64,000 nt of DNA from Intoshia linei (lineage: Eukaryota; Orthonectida; Rhopaluridae), in assembly GCA_001642005.1 (NCBI GenBank), contig LWCA01000063.1, positions 1 to 64,000 of the forward strand. Reading direction: 5' to 3'. Below are positions 47,801 through 59,108 of the stretch, piece by piece (the first letter of the stretch is position 1; every line of letters begins with the position of its first letter). The notes below the pieces were generated by a model. The model was not told where the DNA came from and made no database searches. It saw only the letters and a program-made list of their open reading frames with translations. The translations under genes and the position numbers were made by a program.

Positions 47801-49950
47801 AAAAATTGACTCAATTTTTGTGAAATATAAAAAAATACATATTCCGTTAATCTGGACTTTTCTCCGTTAACGAGGAATTATTTTACATAATAATTAAAAA
47901 TTTTAAAAACTTACTTGTATGATCGTAAGTAAATTGGAGCATACATCATAAAAAATCCAATTTCATCAAGATTAAAAATGAATAAACAAATCAATATATT
48001 GGCGGGTAGTAAGTTTAAAAATAACTAAATTATTTCATTATGTGTGGATGATATGGTTTAATGACTATACACCAGGGGTCGGCTACCTTTTATATCAATT
48101 GAATAAAATTTCTGAAGTAAAATTAAATTTCTGGTACAATTGTACCAAAATACAAGAAATCCTATCAATTCGATAGAAAAAAATGTATTAATGCATTAAT
48201 TTAAATAAGTAAATACTAATAAAGTATCCTCACTTCAACTGGCCAATTCCGTACCTCGTCATTCATTTCAATATGAAATTTATTTGATTAACAGGGGACC
48301 AACAGAGCGATTTTTAATTTTAAGACAATAAACAATGTATATAATTAATATTCTTAAAAATTTTTTATATGAGGCCTAATGTTTTCTCTCCACGCCCTGA
48401 CCTAACGTACCCAAGACCCATAATCGTAAATTACCCATTGTTTTGAAAAATAAAAAAAGTCTTAGAATTTAGTAAAATTCACACTTAATTGAAATCTTTC
48501 TAATTAACAAACAAAAAAATTTCAATCTGAAAGTGATACCTTCACAATCAAAGAAGTAATTTAGTGTTTACCAATTTTTTGGGGAAACTATTAAACTATA
48601 AACCTTTACTTATATAAAATAACTAGAATTTTTTTTTGACCGTGAAGTCATCACGTATTTGAATTGAAATTTTTTGTGTGTGTTAACAGGATTTAACTGT
48701 ACAACCTGTAAAATATTTGAAATTCTAAGGCTTTTTTCATTAAAAAAAGAAGGGTAATTTGGGGTTTTGGCCCTGAAGATATATTTTTTTAAATTTAAAT
48801 TTATGATAATTGTAGTGATATCCGAAATAAAAAGGAAGATCGATTGTATTTTAAAATATAAAATTTATAGAAACAAATTTATTTTAATAATCAGTTTATT
48901 GTTCAAGTGTTCTGATACTATAGCAACGCTACAATAATGTTTATGATTTTAAAATCCGTATCAGAGTACATATATATTTTTTTAAATTCTTGAACTCGTA
49001 TAATTATCAAAAAAAGGACAATTGAATTTTTTAAACCGTAAGATGTGAGTTTGGGAGGTTGAAATTTATGAAATTTGATAACACCCCCGGAAAAAACTGT
49101 AGTTGAAATGTGAACTTTATAAAATTCTAAGACGTAGTTATTGAAATAAACGGTAACACACACAGAAACAAATATTGCATAACATATTATATAAGTAAGG
49201 ATATTAGTTAAAAATTTATATCTGTTTGTTTCAGTTTATTTAATAAAATAAGATGTGTAGAACGTTAAAAACACCAATTGCTAATACAGTTTTTTGATTG
49301 CAAGGTTTTATTACAAATTTATTTTTCAGAAATTGATTCCTTCAACGTCAAAAACCGAAATTATTTTTGTTTTTTTTTTAAATAAAATGAGTCCTAAAAT
49401 TTAAAAAAATGTCCATCCTGATACAGTTTTTATAATTATGAGTAGTATTAAAAATTTAACTTGGTTAAAATTATCTTAAACTGAAATATAACTATATTAT
49501 CATTTAAAAGTATTAACAGCTCCAGCTCGATAGGTTCGGCTCTGAGTATAGTTATTTAGATTATAATTTAAACATATTTGTTACTGTGTAAAAAACCATT
49601 ATATATTACATTCGGTGACCTGATAAAGCAAATAATGATTATAATACATATATAAAAATAAACCGAAACAAAGCGTATAATGCATCCTACCGGTATAATT
49701 AGTAAAATATGAATGAGTTTAGTTTTCACAACCTTAAAAAGCAAATTAAATTATTGTAAAAATAAAAAATTACCGATTTTCGAACCGTCAATAGATAAAT
49801 AAATATGGAAACTGACGTAACAATAAATAAAAAATTTAACACAATAATAATAATTTCAATATATGTCAGATAAAAATATAAAAATGTTTGAAACTGTTGA
49901 AATTTGGAATCAACTGTTGAACAAAAATATTGAGAATCAAATTGATGCAT
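41814..49950 (-). CDS. Unrecognised multi-pass membrane protein, possibly receptor-like
   Basis: Seven exons in consistent phase give about 368 aa: 49950-49774, 48024-47915, 46988-46660, 45266-45128, 45044-44945, 44020-43853, 41897-41814. Hydrophobic segments are in exon 1 (YIEIIIIVLNFLFIVTSVS), exon 2 (LPANILICLFIFNL), exon 3 (KLCILFSILLFSLITWTIT), the exon 3/4 junction, exon 4 (LAVTFEIVLMTSFMIL) and exon 5 (ISFISYLPTIIAIFLILLPW). That makes about six passes. A loop of about 70 residues in exon 3 has N-glycosylation sites and two Cys (YDCTII, NFQCTDQW), and the C-terminal 84 residues are hydrophilic. The layout and an 'NRQENYL' motif recall nematode Sra/Srab chemoreceptors, but I do not see a third-helix signature, so this is only a suggestion. 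Long introns hold piggyBac, Helitron and mariner-like insertions. Confidence 0.55.
42080..42200 (-). other. Possible extra exon, unassigned
   Basis: After a GGGTTAG acceptor the minus strand is open as 'VFKFAQKQRRVIGGLSE'. It lies inside the last intron of the multi-pass membrane gene, and joining it is not required by phase. It may be an alternative exon or chance. Confidence 0.25.
42511..42855 (-). mobile_element. Helitron copy with 3' hairpin end, internally deleted and truncated
   Basis: The Helitron 3' end is near 42511: on the minus strand 'GTTTGTACGTAGTTAATAAC' then CAACATAG followed by T. The 'gcgtagcaatttaaaaa' and 'cacccgggaatgcgtagat' blocks follow, then it runs into repeat R3 at about 42856. 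Confidence 0.65.
42856..43110 (+). repeat. Repeat R3 and 'cgggaaattccgg' segment, inverted partner at 50850-51070
   Basis: The order 'ccatgagggcttgaaa', 'attagtggtgggattttt', 'aaatcaaatacaggtatgtc', 'tttcgggaaattcc' is found reversed at 51060-50860. Non-coding. Confidence 0.6.
43346..43561. mobile_element. piggyBac-type MITE with TTAA duplication
   Basis: TTAA at 43342-43345 and 43562-43565. The ends 'ccctttcactgtct' and 'agacagtgaaagag' are inverted repeats with one mismatch. Inside the left half two short palindromes based on 'ctgtgtat' and 'atacacag' occur at about 43360-43432. 216 bp. Confidence 0.85.
45705..46060 (-). mobile_element. Helitron fragment
   Basis: It spans the 'tttttcacccatatttcttt' block to the 'gtgtgtgttaacaggatac' block with several internal deletions. 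Both termini are missing. Confidence 0.6.
46420..46505 (-). mobile_element. Short Helitron fragment
   Basis: 'attatacgtcccggaaaaa' through 'ttctaagactaatagttatt' matches the 5' half of the family. Both ends are missing. Confidence 0.55.
47066..47880. mobile_element. Mariner-type element or MITE with AATTCCTCGTTAACGGA ends
   Basis: The ends 'aattcctcgttaacgga' and 'tccgttaacgaggaatt' are perfect 17-bp inverted repeats about 815 bp apart. No transposase is seen inside. A further hAT-like unit ('catgggttctaaat' at 47303 to 'ttaaaaacccatg' at 47609) is nested within. It fills the intron between exons 2 and 3 of the multi-pass membrane gene. Confidence 0.6.
48636..49201 (-). mobile_element. Helitron copy with intact 5' end, interrupted by a MITE
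   Basis: On the minus strand it begins TCCTTACTTATATAATATG at 49201, preceded by A. The 3' part is lost at 48636. A 123-bp MITE interrupts it at 48811-48933. Confidence 0.75.
48811..48933. mobile_element. 123-bp MITE with 5-bp ATAAT duplication, nested in the Helitron
   Basis: The ends 'tgtagtg' and 'cgctaca' are inverted repeats with one mismatch. ATAAT flanks it at 48806-48810 and 48934-48938. Uninterrupted sister copies (for example near 60940) read straight through the site as 'ttatggtaatgtttatg', which proves insertion. Confidence 0.8.
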
Positions 49951-50233
49951 GTAAATTTTATATTATTTAATGTTGACTTTGTTGACGGAAAGTAAAAAAA
50001 TACTAAATAATAATATCTATAATGACGCGAAAAAATGAATTGTCATAATGTAAGTTGTTAAATTAGTACAGTCAGCTTTAATTTTACTTTATATTAATCG
50101 TTTAAAATGACACAAGTAAATCCCACATATAAATAATCAATGTTGAGATGGTGTGTATATGCAGTTGACTGTATTTAATCGATACACTTAATAAATTTTT
50201 GTATTAAAATTTTAAATATTTAATTAAATGTCG

Positions 50234-50488
50234 TTACATATTTAATGGAGCATATAGTGCAGCCAAAATTTTAATCTCCTTTATGGAAAGTTTATTATTT
50301 GAGTTACATTTATCAATAAAATCAATCCTGTTGAATTTATTGCAAGTCAAGTATCTTATTATCATTGTATAATTGTAATTATTCAATACACATGTAAATA
50401 TAAATGTATATTTGTCAAGAATGTTTCGTATTGGTAAATGATATTGAATGTCGTTCAAAATCGATGCTTTTAAATTAAGATTGTTTAG
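50234..50488 (-). CDS. Terminal exon of an unrecognised gene
   Basis: After an AATAG acceptor (50490-50489) the frame is open for 84 codons to TAA at 50234. It includes 'HLPIRNILDKYTFIF' and ends 'KEIKILAALYAPLNM'. No upstream exon is identified. It ends 284 bp before the ATG of the multi-pass membrane gene on the same strand. The composition is protein-like but I know no family; chance is possible. Confidence 0.35.
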   Translation of the reverse strand, partial: LNNLNLKASILNDIQYHLPIRNILDKYTFIFTCVLNNYNYTMIIRYLTCNKFNRIDFIDKCNSNNKLSIKEIKILAALYAPLNM

Positions 50489-52311
50489 CTATTAGATCGT
50501 TTTCATATTATAGTAATTCAATGTGATAGTAGATAACACAAAATACATTTATTTACATTTAAAATATTATTTCATTTTCTCAGCTTGGTGCATGAGTCAT
50601 GATCAAACTAGGCAAGTATTTTTATTTTGTTTAATACATTTAATGTAAACACGATTTAGATATTTAATATTTTATAATATCATAATTAAATATTGAAAAC
50701 ATAATTTACATTACAGACATGTAATACCATAGTGTATTAATATAATCACATTATATTTACATTTTAATACATTGTATTAAAAGTACATTGTACATTTGAT
50801 TTATGTTATTTAATTATTACGTGCGTGGTACGTTATTATTTACGATTATTGGATTTTTACGATTTCCCGGGATTTCCCGAAAAAAATTGTATTGAAAATT
50901 GACATACCTGTATTTGATTTATGTTTGTTATTACTATAAAAATATGATTATATTATAACATTTAAAATTTACTATTCAAAAATCCTACCACTAATACAAT
51001 TTAATCAAAAATACACTTTAAAGCCCTCATGGAAAAATTGATTTACACCGATATTCTTTTACAAAATCTTATGAAAAAAATCCACTTCATACAACTACAA
51101 ATAAAAAATCTAATTTTCCAGCCTTTAATCGAAAAAATATCCTTTTTTTAAAAACCTTTTATTCCAACCACAAATTACTAAAGCTTAAGGAAATTATCTT
51201 CTTTTTCCAATATTATTTTTGAAAATATTTTGAGTTTTTACGAACTGGAACGCTATCATCAAGGTTGTTAAAATTAAAGGAAGCTCTTATGACTGTTCAA
51301 CCTACGCCAACACAAAATAAAAGAAATTTCTCTACTGCTTCTAATTTCGTTACAAAACTTAAAACGTTTTTAAAAGACGAATCTATCAATATTATGTGTT
51401 TTGAAACACCTTTTAAAATAAATAAATTTTTTTCTAATTAATTTTGTAAATTTCAATCTAGATTCGTGTTATTAAATTAATTAAATTTTTTTTATTTTTA
51501 AAATTAATTATGTTCTCTAAAATTTTTTATTTTTCCCGGGAAATTTAATTTTTAATGTCCCGGTTCTCGACTCTTGTCTTTTCCCGGGAAATCACAATCA
51601 CTATATAAATCAATTAAATATCGCTTTCATAAAATTTTTTGATAATCCCAAAACAGGGGTGTCAATTATGTGGCCCGCGTTATAATATACATTTTTATTT
51701 TTATCACAATTTTCTACACATATTTTTTTTTTTACAGTTTTTTCATGATTACAATTTTAACATTAATTGTACCCTTATTCTATTATAATAGTTAATGGAT
51801 AATTATCATTCTTTCCTATTTCATTTTACAAAAAAAATATTATATTTTTTTTTTTTATAAATTATTATAAATTAATTAAAATTGTTAGTTTTAGCATGTT
51901 TTGATTAAAGATTTTTTTGTGTGGCCCACGCAATATTTTTTTTCACATTTGGATCGCCAAGCAAATTGAGTCTGCCACCTCTGCCCAAAAAATATAAATT
52001 TAATTACAGATTATGTACTGACTTATGTTTAACCATGGAAACAATACATTATTGCAATTTAGTTTCTATGTGTAACTAGGTTAAAGTTTCATTTTTCATA
52101 CTATAACTGCTAGCATAATGCTAGTAGCATTTAGTCTAAAATTTAAATGGAATTTTTATAGGCTTGCAAGTTGCAACGCTTTGGTTTTAAAATACAATGT
52201 TACAATTACAGTTAATTAAATACAATTTTAGTTTATTTTGCTTTTCAGATTCTGATATGATAAAAATAAAAAATGTTTATTTAGACGAAAATTAATTTTT
52301 TTTAAATTATA
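50489..52311. other. Repeat-filled intergenic region
   Basis: It contains the inverted partner of repeat 42856-43110 (about 50850-51180), short 'tttcccggga' motifs at about 51530-51600, and the hAT MITE at 51654-51983. No gene is seen. Confidence 0.5.
51654..51983. mobile_element. hAT-type MITE
   Basis: Starts 'caggggtgtcaattatgtgg' and ends 'tctgccacctctg'. Flanks tcccaaaa and cccaaaaa suggest an 8-bp duplication shifted or altered by one base. Related to the element at 24837-25126. Confidence 0.7.
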
Positions 52312-55300
52312 ATGGGAATTTGTGGACTATGGTCAGTTATAGAAAAATGTGGTATACCTATTAATTTAAAAGAAATGATTGGAAAATGTCTAACTGTTGG
52401 TAAATTTAATTTTTATAATTAACTTCACAACATAATTAGCTTGTTTTTTTTAACTTTGCATAAACAATAAGTAACTATATTGAGGATGGCAGTTGAAATG
52501 CATTTATTCAAAGGATGAGTATTTATTTATACAGTAAATTAACGAAATATACTTATTAGTAACGATTTGTAGATGAATATTATTTTCAATTCATTTTTAT
52601 ACACCAACAACAGGGGCAGATCCAAGAGGGTAGTTAATGGGGTGCAAGCGAAGCGAGCAATATATTTAACTTCGCCCAAAGCAAAAAATTTTTTAGGGAC
52701 GTCTCTTTTAATATCAAGGCGTCTAGTTTGATTTTAAAGCGTCTCTTTTAATTTCATTTAAAGGTTGTTATACAATAGTTTTTAAATTCGTATTGTTTCG
52801 CAAAAATAAAAAAAATGTAATTTTATGCGCCATCTATATTGTTTGAATAAATTAAAACCTTTTTTCAGTCATTTTACAAAACATTAATTAAAAATTTAGG
52901 GGGTGCAACTGCACCTTCTGCACGCTTGAATCCGCCACTAAACTAAATAATACACCGACAATTTAACAAGCAAATATTACTTTGAATTTGATATAAAATA
53001 CTGATTACCACATATATAATGAACCATAATAATTTTTCCGGACACAAAATTGATGGGTAAGACTCGATAAAGGTGATAAGATATACTACCAGTATTAGTT
53101 TATTTAACTGAACATGGAGAGATTTCGATAATGATATGGTCGATAAATAAGTATTTTCGAATGATATTTACCGAAATAAAAGTCAATGAACCAGGAAAGG
53201 GATGAAGAAGATATATTTTACATTAAATTTTATAGAAATTAATTTAACAAATATAAAATGTATATTATTTATGTTTTATAAAATAAATTCACCAAAATAA
53301 AAGGGAATGGACCAATAAAGGGGTGATGATATATACTAAGTTTTAAATAAAAAAATATTGAAATTGATGTTATTTGATTTTTATATTTTATTACTTTCAG
53401 ATATAAGCATATGGATACAGCAAGGAATTTGTGTAGCTGAAACAAATTACAATTTACAATATGGTCAAGTGAATGCGTTTGTTTTGAGAATGATATTCAT
53501 TAGAATTACTAAATTACTGAATTTTGGAATCCAACCCATATTTGTTTTTGATGGAGCCAAACCAAGTTTAAAAAGATTGACTATTGTATTTTTTTATATT
53601 ACTAGCTTTTCTGAATTGTACGCTGTACAAACATGTATTGGCATTACCGTGCGATATTTTCCACATGTATCTTAACATACTTTAATTAAACCACGTGTTC
53701 CAACACTAATTTCATTACGGGTCGGTAATTTACTATTCAATTTCTCATGGACCAGTAAAACAAAATAACTAGGAAAAATTTGAAAAAATACGATATAAAA
53801 TAAATTATAATTATTTTATTTCAGTTTTCAAAAACATTTTCCACGGACCGGCATTTGGGAACCGCTGAATTAATCCATTAAGTTAAATTTTAAAATAAAC
53901 AGAAAATACTAACAAAAATAAACTAACCTTTCTGGAATGTTTCAATAAGACATGTTTTTTTATACTTTGTAGAAAATTTAAATCTCATAAATACACTTCT
54001 TCACAGTCAAAAAACATATAAAATGTTTAATTAGTAATTTTTTGTTTATTTAACCAATTTAGTATAAGTTAAATATAAAAGCATTCAAACATTTAAAAAA
54101 TTCCTAGGGTACGCGCCACGCCATTTTTAACGTTCTATAAATTCAAATTTTAGAAAAAGCGTCAAAAATTACGTCAAAACCAAAAAAATATTTACAAAAT
54201 TGTAGATGATAAAGTAATATATTCAGACACGTATCGTAAAAGGATTCGAAAGATGTTGAATGTAGAATGTAATAAAATGAAACTAGATTATTCAAATCAT
54301 TCAAAAAACATTAAATGTTCAAATAAAAATGAAACTAAAAAAAAATTTAATGATTTTGATCGAGTGGTTTCATCTAATAAAGAATCAATTGCAAATAAAT
54401 CAAGTTCCAGTGATGAAGACTTGGTTGAAATATACAATAGTGAAAAAATGTCGTCAACTCCAAAGTTGAATGAAAATGAAGCGAATGAATTTGTAAAGGA
54501 TTTAATATCAAAAGATTGGAATGTATTGTGTCACAAAAGTCTCAAAAACAAAAATGAAGGATATATTATGGCTAGTAAAGGAAATATGATAAATAAAATA
54601 CAAAATACAAATAATAAAATTAATGAATATAAACAAAAAGATTATAATCCTGGTAAAAAGTCTATTAATTAAAATACGAGTATTATTACATAATCAAAAT
54701 TTGATTAATTACTATTATAGAATATTAGAGAGTCAGAGTTTCATCGGTTTTGATTGTTTTTAAGCCGACCAACTTTTGTCCTATGAAAAAAAATTTAATT
54801 TTTTTGTGTGCACGTGTGTTACACATGACAGCTAAAAATTTTTCATTAACGTATAAAGCTTTCCAGCCTCTAGCCACCTATCCACGTGTTTAGACTTGAC
54901 AATATACGTTTTTTTAATAACTAAAGATTTTAGCATTGTTTAAAATGGAATTTGAATCAGGAATATTAGACCCCATAAACTTATCTAGCAATACTGATGA
55001 ATCAATTGAATCGGACTTGGATTTAGAAATGGAATATGACATTAAACAATCTGATATAAAAGACATGGAAAAATTTAATTTAAATTCAGAAACTAAACAA
55101 ATTTGGAAAAATATGGACATAAAGGTTAGTTTTAATTGATCAAAAATTTGAATTCCATTATAATATATTATTATATACATTGTATATGGAAGGGGTTCCC
55201 ATACTTTTTTCTCGATAGACCGGTAATAAATTACAAAATTTATCGCGGACCACTAAAGATATATTACTAGGCAATGTTAAACAAAATTGACTTATAATTA

Positions 55301-57259
55301 GTAAATTAATTTTTTCAATTTTCAATTCTCCTGGTTTGGGTAACGCTGGTATATTTTGGTTCAATAGAAACAATCGTATAATTAATTATTACAAAAAATG
55401 GTTTGATTGTATTTGTGGTTATAAGATTTTGATTCTAAAAGTTTAATTTTTGCAAAAGGCAATGAATTGGATAAATTAGTGGTAATTTCTTACTTTTTAT
55501 TTAATGTTTCCAAGGGTGGTAAAAAATTAATTATAAAATTATTGAGACACTGAGTTGTTTATAATAATTATTATAATAATGTATATATGTTTAAACAGGA
55601 AATGTTGGATTTATTGGGTGTACCTTGGGTACAGGCTCCATATGAAGCTGAAGCACAATGTGCTTACTTGGATGTAGAAAATCAATGCGATGGTATCATT
55701 GGAAACGATTCCGACTATTGGGCTTTCGGAGGAAAGCGACTGTACAAAAATTTATTTCATTCTCAAAAAGAAGCTAAATTTTACAGTAACTCTCAAATAC
55801 AGCATAAATTTGGTAAGTAATATTTTTTGTTCAAATACAGTATCAATGTCATGTCAAGTTTTCATCAATTCGAAATACTAAATCTGGAAATTTGCTGTCA
55901 ATGTAATAAATACTTTTAGATTTAAATAGGGACAAATGCGTAGCATTTGCTCTCATGTGTGGCTGTGATTATACACCTGGTATTTACGGTTTAGGGCCAA
56001 AAAAATGTCTAAATTTCTTGAATCATCATTGGAAAGGAAATATCGAGACTAGTTTAGATTATATGAAGGATATTATTGATAACATTATGAAATTAAAATT
56101 GAATGATAATTTCCGGTAAAATTTTTGATTTTGACAAATGCATGTAAATAATATAATATTTTGTATAAAAACATAAATTTTATACAAAAACACAATTTTA
56201 AATTACATTTGGTTTCCATATTTTCCTATAGTAAATGTTAAAGATATTTTTGTACAAGCGACAGATTATGATAATGTATACATAAATGTATTACATCACA
56301 AAATGTATTCTTAATGTATTCAAAATGTATACACATTGTAGTTATTAAGTGGATAATATAATTTTTAGTTTTCCAGATGGAAATGTCATTGAATTATTCA
56401 AAAACCCGAATATTGTAAAAGAAAAGTTTACATTTAAATGGTTCATGCCTCAACTTGATAATCTCTGTCAGTAAGTTACCATTTTTATTTTATTAATTCA
56501 AATACTACTGCCCAAAGTGAACATGTTATTAGATAAGTATATAACATTTAACGGTCCTTATTTATCCATAGTCTAGAACAGTGGTTCCCAAACTTTTTCC
56601 ACCATGGACCACTTGTCACAAAAAAATGTGCGTGGACCACATAATTTTTTAAAAAAACCATTAAATATTGAAAAAAATTGAGTAATTAATCAAAAATGAC
56701 AATACAAAAAAAATAAGATGTTTTGCAAATTTTAATATTTTAGTAAAATTTAATTTTACTACATTTCTATTATCATGTGCTATGATAGCACATGATTCAC
56801 ACACAAATTCCCTCTACAATTGCAAATTTACACGAATATATTGCTTTGACTTAAAAAGGTTCCACTGTATGTAATTATATAATTTTAAAAAAATCTAATT
56901 TTAGGGCAGTTTTTTCCTACAAATGGTTTATAATAAATTTCTAAATTCATTGTCAAAAACAGAATGTATCATTTTATTACCGATTATTTATTTATTTTGC
57001 AAATTATTTCATTAAAATGTAAAATATTTTAATTTTATGTATATTGTATCCTAAAAGTAAAGAGCTTACTAGAAATTTAATTTGATTATCCAACCGAAAA
57101 AGTTATAATATATACCCAAAAAATATAAAATTTTAACTTTTAATTAAAATAAATATATTTAGATATTTATCTACTCGGACAAGTTTAAATGAATTTAAAA
57201 TTAGAAATTATTTGACTCCGATAATTGAAAATTTTGATTCGATAAAAAAAGTAAAATAA
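52312..57259 (+). CDS. ERCC5: XPG/ERCC5-type structure-specific endonuclease, compact form
   Basis: XPG makes the 3' incision in nucleotide excision repair. Eight exons in consistent phase give about 523 aa (human 1186): 52312-52399, 53401-53585, 54154-54652, 54934-55124, 55599-55812, 55920-56115, 56369-56470, 57163-57259. The N domain has 'MGICGLWSVIE', 'VDISIW' (Asp30) and 'IFVFDG' (Asp80). The I domain has 'APYEAEAQCA' (Glu337, Glu339), 'NDSDYWAFG' (Asp358, Asp360) and 'CGCDYTPGIYGLG' (Asp409). All FEN-family metal ligands are therefore kept. 'DISIWIQQ' and the block 'FTFKWFMPQLDNLC' favour XPG over GEN1 or FEN1. The spacer (residues about 92-321) is only about 230 aa and acidic near its end. 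The protein stops 33 residues after the last conserved block, lacking the long human tail. hAT MITEs sit in its introns. Confidence 0.88.
52611..52940. mobile_element. hAT-type MITE in XPG intron 1
   Basis: Starts 'caggggcagatccaagaggg' and ends 'cttgaatccgccacta', an inverted repeat of the CAGTGGCGGATCCA type. The target duplication is not clear. Confidence 0.6.
53692..53867. mobile_element. Short hAT-type MITE in XPG intron 2
   Basis: Ends 'cacgtgttccaac' and 'tttgggaaccgctg' are imperfect inverted repeats, with CGGGTCGG and CGGACCGG motifs inside. Flanks aattaaac and aattaatc match at seven of eight bases. 176 bp. Confidence 0.7.
55190..55348. mobile_element. Short hAT-type MITE in XPG intron 4
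   Basis: Ends 'aaggggttcccata' and 'tttgggtaacgctg' are inverted repeats; flanks gtatatgg and gtatattt share six bases. Same family as 53692-53867 and 56579. Confidence 0.65.
56579..56700 (+). mobile_element. Left end of a hAT-type MITE in XPG intron 7
   Basis: 'cagtggttcccaaacttttt' followed by 'ccatggaccac' is a clear family terminus. I could not locate the right end, so its extent is unknown. Confidence 0.55.
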
Positions 57260-57514
57260 TATTTAGAAAAAAAGTCAAAATATTCAATTACTTCTGGGTA
57301 TATGGAGATAAAGATTTTTTGAATTTGAATTGCTTAATAATGATAACATCAAAATTTGAGTAAAAAAAAAGTTTAGTAATGAGACCTGTAAATAGTAATA
57401 CCTGGAAACTGATAAATAAAATTTAAATGTGTTAAATTATAATTATAGGTACAACCAAAAATAACAACAAGTCTCATAAAGAAAGTGAAAAAATAATGTA
57501 TATACAAAATAAAA

Positions 57515-58540
57515 TTAATTTCCTTTACCAGCTTTTATGGCACCACAAAATAGATTGAGGTAATAAGTAATGCTTTCCATCGTGTCGTCATTACCTGGAA
57601 TTGGATATGTGATATAACTTGGGTCACTATCGCTATCCACGACACCAACGAGAGGTATATTTAACTTCGCCGCTTCCTTTACAACTGAATGTTGTTCGTA
57701 AACGCTGAAATTTGATCCCAACAATATAACCACGTCTGGAAGTCTAACGAAAAATCCAAATTTATTGGTAGAGTTTGTAAAGGTTGTGTTGCGCCATAAA
57801 TGACAATGTGAATATTCGCCTACTTTTTCTACTTCATTTTCAATAAGAGGAGAAAATCGACGATTGTTGCAAACAAATAAAATTATTCCATTTTGTTGAG
57901 AAATTTCATAAACAAAATTTAAACTATCCAGTAATTGCAATTTTGTAATAGTCATGTCGAGTATGTCGGTACCTTAAATATACTTTTAAAATTATCAAAA
58001 TGATATATAATTTTGAATAAATTAAAAAATTAAATTATTATTTAATGGATCCCAAAAAGTATTGAAAATTATGCAAATTCAATCAAATATAAGAAAAAAT
58101 TTAAAATTTATCGCAATATATCCCGAATATTGAAATTTCCTGATTTGGATCATAAGTAGATCATGGAACTGTCACTGAATCTTTTGAACAAGTGGATCAT
58201 GAACTCCCTTGAATCAAAATGGATATATTGTACCTATTCTAGTTCCATAAATAAATTGTTTCATTAAATCATGACTAAGTGAAAATTAATAACATTTCAA
58301 ATTTGTAGAAATTTACCGACACTCTTCTCGGTGACCCAAATGGCATTTATTTTTAACTAGATTTGATAATGTAACATTTTTTAAAATTTTGTAAATATTC
58401 TCTGATTTTTTCTGGATTGTGTCATTTTCTACTTTTTGTGGTATACTCTCGAGTGGTACGGTACTTGTCGAAAGATTTTTGATGCATCTTTTCCATTTTT
58501 GAAAATTTACATGTTTTGTATTTGAACGTAAACTAAACAT
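57515..58540 (-). CDS. MRPS2: Mitochondrial small ribosomal subunit protein uS2m
   Basis: Three exons in consistent phase give about 240 aa: 58540-58317, 58274-58234, 57972-57515. The N-terminus (MFSLRSNTKH, basic with few acids) looks like a mitochondrial presequence. Family blocks are 'HLGHREECR' at the exon 1 end, 'FIYGTRIG' in the 41-bp middle exon (human 'YIFGSRLD'), 'GIILFVCNNRRFSPLIEN', 'RLPDVVILLG', 'AAKLNIPLVGVVDSDSDPS' and 'ITYPIPGNDD'. It ends shortly after the conserved core, without the long human C-terminal tail. I start at ATG 58540; a TTG two codons upstream is not needed. Its stop lies 255 bp from the convergent XPG stop, and its start is divergent from the gene at 59109. Confidence 0.92.
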
Positions 58541-59108
58541 TGTCAACTTTATTATTTCATATTTGTGAATTACATTTTGAAATTTTCAAGTTTTAATTTG
58601 CGATTATTCAGTTATGTAGAATTTTATGGAAAACTAGCTTGAGGTTATTAATATTTTATATATTAATATTTAACCTTGGAATGTCCCAAGGAAATAACAT
58701 TTTGTACATATTGACGGGCGGATAACTTAAATTTTTGATTGGGGTTAATCATTCTATTGGTTAATATTCATAATTAATAATAATTTTTTTAACTATTTTT
58801 TGAAAGATAATATAAAAAGTAAAATTTTTTTATTCAAAAACTAAGCCATAATGTATACAAATTAACTATTAACAGTTGTCAATTAAATTAAAATAATTAT
58901 TAACAAAATATATAAAAAATTAAATTTATTATATTTACTTTTTAACAAATAGTCCAAATTATAAGATAGTTTATAGACAAAAATAATATAACAATACTAC
59001 ATGTAGTTATTTATAAAACTAAACTCAACAAATTCGCTATTTGTGAAATTTGTTGATGCACGAAATGTTCAATTGTTAGGGATATTTTGTAAACATCTTT
59101 AGTTGGAT
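58541..59108. promoter_or_regulatory. Divergent intergenic region between MRPS2 and the 59109 gene
   Basis: 568 bp separate two divergent ATGs, so both promoters must lie here, perhaps shared. No repeat or clear motif is seen. Confidence 0.4.

Noticed and set aside
48072-48300. Possible hAT element starting 'caggggtcggctacc'
   Set aside because: Only one terminus is recognisable; the other end and duplication were not found.
48918-49163. Minus-strand frame of 81 codons
   Set aside because: It lies in the Helitron copy interrupted by a MITE and has no protein-like features.
52312-57259. Assignment to GEN1 or FEN1 instead of XPG
   Set aside because: A long insertion separates the N and I domains, and 'VDISIW' plus the block after the I domain fit XPG better; GEN1 and FEN1 lack such a spacer.
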